Positions 12,201 to 23,900 of a stretch of DNA of 64,000 nucleotides are shown in pieces. The number at the start of each line of letters is the position of its first letter. Within the stretch, counting starts at the first letter, position 1. Source of the DNA: Sphaerolaimus hirsutus (lineage: Eukaryota; Nematoda; Chromadorea; Monhysterida; Sphaerolaimidae); NCBI GenBank assembly GCA_964036195.1, contig OZ038452.1, positions 11,278,704 to 11,342,703 on the forward strand. Direction: 5' to 3'. The notes below the pieces were generated by a model, which ran no database searches, was not told the DNA's origin, and saw only the letters and a list, made by a program, of their open reading frames with translations. The position numbers and the translations under genes are program-made.

Positions 12201-14902
12201 TCCGGCCGACAATTATTTTTTACCTTTCCGTTTTCCGTTTTCCGTAAAGTGAAAAAATTTTACCTTTCCGTTTTCCGTGAAAAAATTTTTTTGACACCCT
12301 ATACATGACGTCTTTCCCACCCATCAAAGAGGGTGGACTTTTTCGAGGATATCTCCCGTGAAGTAAAGGCCTTCATGAATATTTTTTTATAAACTTCTGA
12401 ATTTAATTTGCACTCGTTCACGCACAGGCGGGCCGCGGCGTGACGCAGGTGGCGTGGACGAGCAGCTCGGCGCACCTGCTGTGTCTGGACTCGGGCGGCT
12501 CCCTGTTCCTGGTGCACACCGTCGCCGGGCTCGTCTCCGGCCGCCGCAGCCGGCTGCACTGCGTTTTCAGCGGGTGCCACGGCGAAGCTGTCAGCGTTTG
12601 CCCTCTCGCCTCGGATTGTGCCGCGGTTGGTTCATAGATATCTGTATTTTTCGTGATTTTTTCCCTTGACGCGTTTGACCTTTGTTGCGCATTTTTAAGG
12701 CGACGCCGCATGGAAAGATGAAAGTGTACGTTCAGGCGAATCTCCTAGCCGTGGTCACGCTCACAAAGTACATGGTGCTTACCATTAATGACGATATCAA
12801 TGTATGTTTCCGTTTTATTTTAAGTTTAGTTTATTTCGAAAATTATTTTGAATGGGTTCTTTAATGTTATCAGCATGTGGTTTTGGACATTTTTCAGTTC
12901 AATATTTAAAGCGTATTTAGAAGATTTAACCACCGAACATCTTTTTATCATAAACATTATTATATTGTCATTAAATAGCGTCTGTTTTTTTGTTCCAACT
13001 GAAAAAACTTTCCAATGTTTTCCGGTACCGAAATTATTGAAAAACATCATTTTCACTATTTTCGACGCGCTCAAAACTGTCCATTGTACATGTATAAACA
13101 CAGTGAATTTTTCTTGAACACGCGTCAAATTAATCTCAAATCACCTCGCATCGTCCAGCAAGTGGCCTTCGGGGGTGACCTGCCTCCTGGACGGCCACAC
13201 ACTGCACCGCTGCTCGCGTGGCACTGGTGTCCCATCGAATTTGGCAGTGGCGAGTCTAACAAAGACATCAGCGGTGACGTGAGTGGCGCGGCCGCCTACC
13301 CCGTCCTGTGCGTGTGCAGGGGTACCGTGTTCAAGTTAGTTATCTACCGTATTTGCTTGAATAATTAGCCATTGGATAATTTCCCCTTTTTGAATAATTA
13401 CTCCCTGTAAGATGAGTGAGGAAAAAATGAATTCCCCCGTGAAAAATTCTTCCCTTAAGGTATATGATCAATTTGTTGTGTTCATTTTGAACAAAAGTGG
13501 CATGTTTTCGTGTTAATAAAGCATGCTGTGGAATGACTTGATAGAAACATGCCCGGAAATGTTGACGAAATAGTAATTCCTCCCTTGAATAATCCCCCCC
13601 CCCCCCCGAATAGTCCCGCCTCAAAAAGTCTGACGAAAACGGTTTTTCCCCCAGGTACATTCAATATACCTCCTTGCAGGTTTATAATGGCGCACGCGTT
13701 GGACGATGGCCAATTTTTCCGACAGTTCATACTCAAAACAATAGATCTGGCCTCCGTCGGCGTGTCTTACGTTTTAGCCATGAACTGGCTCGCTGGCAAA
13801 CATCTGATTGTGCTCGACGGCGCAGAAATGTTAGTACGACCATTAGCCCCACCCACACTAGTTGACATCGACACCAAATGTCAACTGGTCCTATCCCAAT
13901 TCAAAGCTTGCGTTTGAACGTCGTTCGTCCGCTCTTCAGCAAGCTTTGAATCGGGATCGGAACAAGTTAATATTTGGTGTCGATGTCAACTAAAGTGTGT
14001 GTGGGCCCATTGTGGCAGTGGAACTAAAGTTGTGTGTGAATTCGAATTCAAGTGAAAATTCGCAGGCTACGATTGGTTCAAATTGATGACAATGAAACTA
14101 CACCGAAGGGCGATGCCTCTACGGAGGAGGTGGTCGATGCATCTCATGTCCAGCTGGTGTATCAAACTGCTGTGTTCAAAGGTGCGTGCAGTACCGTTAT
14201 TTACCACACTATTAATGGTGGAACTTACGTTCTAAGTGCCAAGAGCGCCTTGGCGCTTTTTCATCACTAAGCGTGAAGTTTTTCCTGGCGTATTTATATT
14301 TATGACTAATGAGTGCCAATCAAAATGCTAAAAAATATTAGGCATTTTCGGTTAAAATGCATGAACAAAAGGCAGAACCACAATTCAAAATTCCGTTTTC
14401 ACATGGATTTAGTCGTGGCGTGCAAATTTGTCTGTGGCTACAGCTTGTAGGGTCGCAAAATGTAAATGTCTATTTCAAATTGACCAGATAATTTCGAAAA
14501 TGCAACAATCTGGTGGATAAATTTCGAAAACTAATACAAAAAATTCTTTAAAAATATTCGAAAACTATTTTTGAAGAAAAACACTAGATAGTAATAAAAT
14601 TGAGCTAATGACTACTTGATAACTTCACTACGTACGTCGTCACTATTCTTACCGCCGCGAACTCAGGTTCGACTGCGGGCAGCGGCGTGTCGCCCGCGCT
14701 CAATGCGATGGCGTCGAGCGCGTGCTACCAGTCCGTGTGCTGCAGCGGCGCCATCGGCGGCCGGCGTCAGGTGCTGCTGCTCGGCGATTCGGGCTTGTAC
14801 GCGGTCAGCGCGCGCAGTTGGCTGGAGCGCATCGACGCCTTGCTGCACGCAGACGACTACGTCCACGCTATCAGACTGTCGCTCGCTTTTTACACTGGAC
14901 GG
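6280..14902 (+). CDS. VPS8: VPS8 exons 1-12: acidic N-terminus and beta-propeller
   Basis: Exons: 6280-6348, 6422-6505, 6643-6794, 7174-7339, 7680-7851, 9772-9947, 12428-12625, 12700-12801, 13159-13334, 13680-13829, 14066-14181, 14667-14902. The first three give an acidic, Ser-rich N-terminus with LSLDRILND, matching the short conserved motif before the propeller in animal VPS8. Exon 4 carries LDKLRPISAQL. Exons 5-12 are WD-like blades (ACGTSTGRVLIYD, IGYARGHVQVVD, LDSGGSLFLV, VVTLTKYMVL, PLLAWHW, LIVLDGAE, LLLGDSGLYAV). The exon 6 donor (ACT then GTATAT) is the only phase-compatible one I find, and it falls in a transposon end. The exon 2 donor (GTTGGT) and exon 4 acceptor are weak; they were chosen because phases match. 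Confidence 0.88.
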
Positions 14903-17900
14903 GTGAGTCGACTCGGTTTGTGCGTGGAACCTAGGGTGTCGACAATTTTTTTACGGAAAGCGGCGACAGACATTTTTGTGCACGTGCGGGAAGACGGAAA
15001 CGGCAATTTCTTTACACTCGCCGGAAAACGGAAAAATGAAAGGCCGGAAAACTGAAAATCGAAATTTGTACGGAAACGGAAAAATGGCTGAAATTTTGCT
15101 GGAAACGGAAAAGGTTTGCTGGGAACAGAAATCAAAACTGAATATTTGCTGGAAATGGTAACAAGATTTGCAGAAATTATGTTGGAAACGAAAAACATTC
15201 GCATAAGTGAAAACTCGCATGCATGTTTACCGGTTTCGCTGAAACAGAAAATAGCAAGTTGAGCCTGGAAAGGCAAAATTAGGCAGAAAAACAGAAAATT
15301 TAGCCGGAAAACGGAAAATGAGCAGAAAAAAACAGAAGCGGAAACGGAAAAATTTAGCAGCCGGAAAACTGAAACGGAAAAATTTTACCTACATAAACGG
15401 AAAACGGAAATTTGACACCCTAGTGGAACCTCTTCCCATCGTATTGCAACAAACAATTTTATCAATTGGCGCGCGCGCACAGGAACGGGTGTCTTTGTCA
15501 CCAAATACGGCGCTGTCGGCCGGCGCCAAGTCCAAATCCGTGGTCAACGGCGTCGGCGGCAAGCGGCGCTGGCAGCTGGTCGTCGCTCAGCGCACCGTGG
15601 ATCTCGTGCTGGAGGCGGTTGCGCACTGCGTCGAGTTGCAGCAGCAGTTCGTCGACGCGCACGCGCTCGATGCCGCATTTAAGAGATTGGTGCCGCTGAT
15701 CGTGGACGCGTGCATTTTGTTGCAGCGGTGAGCTTTTTTGGTGGACATTTTTTGCAGATATCACAGCGGCGGATTCTACTTTCCGGTGTGCGTATACTAT
15801 GCAAGCAATCAAAATCAAAGAATGGTAATAGTCTCCACTGAATATACGTTTGATCTAATCACATTGAGCCCTTGATCCATCCACACCTCCACAATTGATA
15901 CCATGAAAAGTGTCGATTAAATCGGCGTAATTAAGATGCGTGCGATGTGGGGATTGTGTAAATGCTATTTCCTATATAATTTTATCAGAAATCGATCACA
16001 TGGATTCAATTTGGTCATCAGACGGAAATCGGCACCAGAAACGTCCCGCGTTTAGAGAGACTTTAGTCCTCATCCTTAAACCCTCCTCGCAAGAATCTTA
16101 AGGAAGCGTCGGCTCCTTGAAACATATTGTATCCGTTCATTCTATCCAGGCACGACATTTTATACGAGGCGGTGTACGAGCGCATCTGCCGGTCGCCGCT
16201 GGCCGTGCGGCTGCTTCTCGAGTGTCTGGAGGACCGGCTGCTCGACGGCTGGCTGCACGACATTCCGCCGCAGCTCGTGCAGGTAAATTGGGATGGCGTT
16301 TGATTTTTTCAACTGATTTTTTATTTTGAACAATCACAGTGGAAAGTGATTTTTTATTATTAAAGGTAGGGTTGGAAAAAACACGTTTTTTAACTCCATG
16401 TTTTTTAAAAAAAACGTTGTTTTTCAAAGCTCCCAGATGTGGCCTTGTGTCAACATATCTATAGGTATATCAGACAATTGGCAATGCTCTGTGATGTTAT
16501 ATATGACCATAGAATGGCTGTGGAGCCATGGGATAGTATTATAAGCGGTGATTTGTGTCAAAAATGTCCATTTTTGTCGATATGTTCATATATCGCCTTA
16601 TAGTCGAATGTTCGTGACTTCAAGTGAAGTTTGGCACGAAATAATGATTAAACAAGGTTATAAAAGGAGGTTGTTACTTTGGGAGCGATGTTACACACTG
16701 TGGAAGTAAATGGAAGCACATTACCTGAATATTATATACTACAGCAACATATTACGGCTTATTAACCCATGGTAGCACATAGAAATGGATGCTTTGATAC
16801 TAAAAATGCAACAACACCAATGAAAACAACCACCAATGTCAAATTGTGTGTGAAATTGCGCGCTTGCGCCCAAATTTTTTGCAAAATACCTAGTGCTTAG
16901 TACTAAAAATTTCGGCCGATGTTTTTTATATAAAAAAAACGTTTCGGACATCGTGTTTAAAAAAAACGTTTGAAAAAAACATCGGCCAACCCTAATCAAA
17001 GGCAAAATTTCTGGTAGATGTGCACTATAAGTATTTTGGATATTTTTGACGATTTTGAAGGAAAAAAAACTATTTTTATTTTTAAATATCCATTTAAAAA
17101 CTGATTTAAAAAAGCAAAGCGTATGGAACAAATTTTATACATTTTTTCAACCGGTTTTTTTTCAAGTTGGTCGGTTTTACGTTGCAAAATTACATTCGTC
17201 TTTGTGCGCATCGCAGGCGTTCGTTCAGCAGCTGGCCGACGACGGGGACTTGCACTCGTTGGAGCAGTGTCTGGTGCGCCTGCCCGTCGACCGCCTCGAC
17301 CTGCACCAAGTGATGACGCTCTGCCGCGCTAACCGCCTCTGGGACGGCATCGCTTACGTTTACAATCGCGCTCTCAACGAATATATCGAGCCGCTGGCGG
17401 TAGGTCTGCTTTCATTTTAATCATTTTTTGACTCTTGATGTTGGGGGGGGGGGTTATACAGAGCCGTCGAACGGGGGGGGGGGGATCTAAAATCTCGCTT
17501 CTGAAACGACGGAATGGAATCATGGTGCTGGCACCATTTGTAGACGCCACGCCATGTTGGGGTTGGCGTTGGCACCAACATTTATTTAGATGGATATGTA
17601 TGTAAAATACACCTAAATATATCGTGCCGGGCATTTGCAGTGGTGTTTATACGCAAAACACAAATGCGACGACGCAAAGCGCGTTTTTATGTACAAAATC
17701 GGCATAAAAAATGCCATTCCTGGCATCTTCCATTTGCCCCTGTTTTATGTAAATCGCGACAACCCATTTCCCAGGATATGTGCGCCGCGCTGGCGAGCAG
17801 CCTAGACAAGTGCGATTCGCTGCTGAGCGACCAGGACATCCTGCTCGGCAACAAGGTGCTGTTGTACGTCAGCTGCTGTCTGTGCGGCACCGCCTACCCC

Positions 17901-20900
17901 ATCGGGTCGCTGCCGGACGAGTCTCGTGCCAGGCAGGTCTCCAGGGAAGTGTACCAGTGGCTCATCGCTCCGAATCGTTAGTGAATTTGGTTGATTAAGG
18001 TTGCGGCGCGTTCTTCGCCCGGTTTCTAGAGTTTTTGAATGTTTTTCGAACTCTTTTACAAAGATTTTGAACGTCAGAATCAGGGAGTCGTTGAAAAAAA
18101 CCAAGTTTTTTTTCGAATTTGAGTGTCGTGTTTCCATGTAAAACAGATGCGTAATTATTACTTTGTGCGCGTCGCAGCTTGGCAAGCCAATGGAATGGTC
18201 ACATCGGACGGGCGAGTTGGCAACGCGCCCGCCGGCACCTACCCCCGCCTGCGTCTGATGCTGCACTTCGACACGAGGGAATTCCTCAACGTGCTGTCGA
18301 TGGCTTTTCACAGCCAAATGTTCGCCGACGACTCTGGGTACGCGTCTTCATTCCAGGGCCGTATCCAGGGGGGGGCGGGGGGGGGGCTGCAGCTAGGGTT
18401 CAAACGATATATCGTATCGAATATCGAATATCGGATATCGACCATTTTTTAATATCGAATATCGAATATCGATATCGAAAATTTTGAAAAAATATCGAAT
18501 ATCGATATCGAAAATTTTGAAAAAATATCGAATATCGATATCGAATATCGACCATTTTTTCGATATATCGAACCTATATTGTGTCCCTAAAATTTTTTTC
18601 ATTTTGAGATATTTATGATTGATCTGATGTGCTTGATCTGATCTGAGAATTGTATAAGTAAAAGTACAGTACTTATAATGTCATTTTTGTTGGAGTGCTA
18701 AATTTGAAGCCAGAAAATGCTGATATTCTATTTTGTTGCAACATGCCCTTAGCAATCAGGTTATCAGTATGAACTGTAATATCTACCAATTGTTATTTGT
18801 CTGATACACATTGATTCATCATGTTGTTTTTCTACATGTTCTACTTTGAGTGATGTAAACCTTGTTAAAATCACTTGTACCATTCACACTTAGCTAAAGA
18901 GATGATTAACCATGCTTGCAACCACATGAAAATACAATATGTCACTTGAAATATGCCTTGCTATACCGAAAGCAAATCGCAATATCGAATATCGAAAATA
19001 TCGAAATATCGAATATCGAATATCGACCATTTTTTAATATCGAATATCGAATATCGATATCGAGGTTCCATATCGTATCGATATCGAATATCGAGTTTCA
19101 GAAAAAAATATCGAATATCGAATATCGATATCGAAAAGTCATATCGTTTGAACCCTAGCTGCAGCCCCCCCCCCCCTTCCCGGGGCGAGACCAGAAAGTG
19201 ACCGGAAAATGCGACTTTTTCAGCTTCAGCGTAAAAAATTTTGCGTGCGAGCGCGCATTCTTCACCAGACATAAAGTATTACCGTCAGATTTGCTCCATG
19301 TGACCGCAAATCATTATAAATACACTGAATGTTGTGCTTTTTGCTGTTTTGTATGCATATTTACATACATATACAGCGTTCCATGGCGCTGACGCCAACG
19401 CCAATGGCGCCATGGCGTGGCGCCTACTAATGGCGTCATTCCGCGACTATGTACCCAAAATTTTAGGGGGGGGCTGAGCCCCCCCCTCGCCGGCCTCCGT
19501 AAACAAGCAGCCACCCCCGCTCAAAAATCCTGGATACGTCCCTGCTTCATTCGGTATATTTTATTTGCACTTCTTCCACTGCGCCACCTGTCCCTCAGTA
19601 GGGTTGGTAACCCGACACGACCCCGATACCCGGACATATTTGTAACCGAAACACGATACCCGAACCCGACTATACTACCGACTCTCTATGGACCTGAAAA
19701 AACGACACGATACCCAACCTCAATACCCGAACCCAATACCCGAACCCGAAAATGTTGAAATTCCCAACCCTATCCCTCAGTCACCGCGCTGCGCGGCAAT
19801 TGTTGGGTCTCTTGGTTGGCATCATGGCTGAGCCGTCGCCCGACAGCTCGCCCGACACGGTCGGGTCACTCGCGCCCGACTGGGCCGGCTGGCAGTGGTG
19901 GCAGTGCGGCGCTCTACTTCAGTTGCTCGCTAGATTGTGCAGCAATTGGTTGGCGCAAGCCGGGCATCAGCCCCTGCCGGTCGATAGTGCGCAACTGAAT
20001 AAGGTGGGTGCTTTTCGATGCGGTCTTGATTTTTTGTTTTGGAGTTGCTGTCTGTCGATAAAGAGTTACCTACTGAAATATTCCACTGCAATTTCTTTCT
20101 TTTCCTCGAGAGTTTGCTGATTCACATCTGTTTGATTCACATTCACATTCCAGAAAGTCTACACATCTGTGGATCGCAACACTAATGTGAAAAGATATGA
20201 AAAAGTTCCATAATTCCGAAATAAAGTTCAATATCTGCAACAAAAAGCAGTTATGTATATTCAATAGTTCGAGTGTACACACAGTGTCGCCAATTTGCAG
20301 GCATTTCGTTTATGTCACTTAAGTGGAATCTCACTTAACATCGCCTCTCAGGTGATCAGCACGTGTCTACTGGGCTCCGGCAACAGTAGCGCCTCGTCGC
20401 AATCGGCGCACGTCTACGAGCAGAGCCTGGTCGAGTTGATCACGTTCGACCAGCGCGCCGCCTGCCCCGACGCCCGCCTGGTGCACTTGGACAGTGTGGC
20501 GAGCCTGGCGGAAAAGTGCGCTCTGTGGCGCGTGCTGCACCTTGTTTATTGGGAGACTGCCAACTGGGCGGAGCTTGTGACCAGCTGTGTTAGAGAAGCT
20601 GTTGAGCGACCGGTCAGTTCGGGTGCTTTGATTTTTTATGTCTATATTCGGCATTCTTCTACAGTTGATAATAGATATACAGACAGACCCCGGATTTGGA
20701 TACATCTTAATTGTTTATGTACATACATCGTGATGAAAAAATGTGCACTCCTATTTTTGGTATGTTTTTAGTTCGCGGGGCACGGTCTCTAACATTGTGA
20801 CCTTGTAGGAGTATTTTTCATTTGTCTTTTTCGGGAAAAGTTTCGAACATTATTCAGCATCGGCATGCTTAGAACTAGGCGATCAGATCACAAAAAGTAG

Positions 20901-23900
20901 ATATCGGTGGCAATATTTTTCTCCTGTTCTCGGCCGCTACTACCATCACTGTCAGTAGAATCCTCGCCCTTGCAATTCTCGCCCAAATAGAAGACCAATT
21001 TCTCTTTGATAACCAATGCGTCCCTATTCGACCGTTGCTGATAATTTTGTCTATTATCGCGCATTGATCTCATTTGAAAGCCTGTGTTTTGAAGCGCCTG
21101 CGGCCCGCCCCTCGTGTTGGCGATGTGCTTTGCGAAACTGCGCCGCGGCGTGAACGAGGCGGCGCGCGTGCGCGATTTATCAATCCCGTTCACCAGGGGG
21201 CAGTCCCAGACCCTGTAAAATGTGAAATGTCACGCAAAGAGTCAAAAGTCATGTAAAATGCCCTGCAAAATGGCAAACGTACGTTTGCAATTTTGCAGGT
21301 CATTTTACGTGACTTTTGACACTTTGCGTGACATTTCACATTTTACAGTGTCTGGGATTGGCACCAGGAGTGATGGGGCTCCGCCTTCCGAATGCTTAGC
21401 GCACGATGTCGCACGCGATGATTTCCGTCGAAAGGACTCTCTGGATGTAATCCATTATGAGAGTGGACTTTTGAAACTTGATGAGAAAAAATGGGGAAAT
21501 TTAGGGGAAGCCTGGGAAATTATTTTGGCACCGTCCTGCTCAAAATTGTCCGTTTTCCATAAATAATCTTTGAAAAATCTAACTCAAATCATGCTTTTCG
21601 ATCTTTTAAAATGAAACAAAAACCTTTCATGTTCTTCATTGGATAGAAAGCAATTTTTTGTTAAACATGCTCAAAATTGCCATCAAACATAGCTACAAAA
21701 ATAGCTACAAATATGCAAAAGGAACATGAATTAGTGGTTTTGAAGATCAAAATTTATAAAAAGGTATGAAAATTAGCGATTTTGTGGAAAATTGGGGTGA
21801 AATATCTCAAAACTAGCTCCGGATAGATAACTGGCCGATTTAGGAGGGGTGGGTCAGGGCATAGTAGCCGAAAAAGTGCCTCTGGGTAGATAGATAGCTG
21901 AGCGGCCTCCGGAATAGATATATAGCTGCGCGGTTTGGAGGGGGGTTACACCCCAACCCCCCTTTCCCACCCATCCTGCAGACCATCCCTTCACTTAAGA
22001 TCATATTTAAAACTGCTCGGCATTAAAAAATTAAAAGTTGGTCCGTTCTCACGCAATTCGCTGAAGGTCATTATTCTGATTATTCTGCTAGTTTCGGTTC
22101 AAGTTCTGAAAAATCAACCGACAATCGACCGTAAAAGTTGCCAGAAGTAACCATTTTGTTCACCGACCTGTTTGCAAATGACATTCTGAGCACGCTCTGA
22201 CTTAGTCGCGCGCCGAGTGAAGCGGAATAACGTCTCACGCGGCCGTGACGACTGCTGATGCGCAGCAACGAGCGGAATCGATTCTGAAGTTGTCGATTGA
22301 CCTGTCTTTTTGTCTTCGCACGGTAACTTGACGTGTAGGACGAGCAGGGACGTAGCCAGGAGTTTTAAGCGGGGGGGGGTCGCCATTTGTAGGCGCCGCG
22401 CCATGGCGTTATAGGCGTTGGGCATGGCGCCAATGTCAAGTATTTAGATATACCTAGGTGTAGGTGATAATAGGAGCCGAATTTAGTCATTTGTAGCGGT
22501 AGTTATACTCCTGAAGTGTAGATAAGAAAAATTGACTATGTGGGGCGGATGCCCCCCCCCCCCTGGCTCCTTGAGGACAAGTAACTCTCTGTCTCTCACC
22601 TGTCTGAGGTCTTTGAACTGTCTAGTGAATAAGAAGTAGATGAGCGGGTTGAGCAGCGAGCTCAGGTTGAACATGTTGTGGCTGATGTCGCGCAGCAAGT
22701 GATACAGTTGCGCGTGCTCGATTATCCACTCCGCTTTGACCATGCGCAAACAAAAGCCGCCTGTATACGTTCGTGGATTGACATGTGCGGGTAGTTTGTG
22801 CAAAACTAGGGATGGAAAAAACGTTGTTTTTCTAATCGAAGTTCCCAAGTATGGTTATGGATCAACATATACAGGTATGTCAGGCAAGTGGCAGTACTTT
22901 GTAAAGGCTAATACAGGCTAATACATTAGACCAACGCTTTAGATTTTGAATAACTTGACACTGGGTTGCCGGATGAAAGTCAAATTGCCGTCGAATATTA
23001 ACAACTAAAAAGGAAAGGTTTCCACAAAATATGGCTGCACAAAGATAGGTTCACTTTGTCACAAGTTATTCATGCAAACGCATAATTGTCATTTTACCAC
23101 CACCTCGTGATAGGGTTCAAATGGGATCGACTTTTCGGGACCGGAATAGGGATCGTGATTGTTTTTTTCAGGGTTTTTTTCAGTTTTTATTTTCGCAGCG
23201 GCATGCCTAAATGCGTGCGCGCGCGCCACTAATCAGCCTTACCGATAAGGAAATCAACAGACGCTTGCGTCATTGGTTGTAATTAGGGTGTCAACCTTCC
23301 ATTTTCCGTTTCCGTTTTTCCGGACCATTTTTCCGTTTTCCGGTCAAGAACCATTTCAGTTTTTCCGGACCATTTTTCCGTTTTCCGGCTAGATCCATTT
23401 CCATTTTTCTGGACCAATTTTCCATTTTCTGGCTAGATTTTCAGTTTTCTGACATCTTCCCATTATCTTTCTGCTGTGTATTTTATCTTATTCCACTGGT
23501 ATTTCTTTCCCACTGGAAGTCCCACTTTCTTTGTAGCAATTTGAAGGCTGAAACAGCTTAGAAGTTGATTATGTTACACCAACTGTCGCCTCAAATTGAT
23601 TATTGTTACACCATTTGATTTTGATGCAGTGATCTTTGTGGCACTATGTGGCATTTCATTGTCTCATATACTCTGCAGACTGCATGCCATGTATTTTTCA
23701 GAAGAAAATGTACCATAATGATACCATCTCAATGAAAGATCACTTGTATCCAACTCAGCCCTGACATTTCGGTTGCATACATTGCAGTCTGCTGAGTGTA
23801 CTCTTATACTGTTTACTGTTATGTTACATCACTGATCCATTTTGCTAAATTCAGAGTATTATTGTTACTTTGATCCTTTTGTAATGATTTTTGCTGGTTC

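Noticed and set aside
12299-12711. Minus-strand ORFs over VPS8 exon 7
   Set aside because: GC-rich shadows of the VPS8 coding strand. The same applies to minus-strand ORFs opposite exons 5, 13, 14, 22 and 24.
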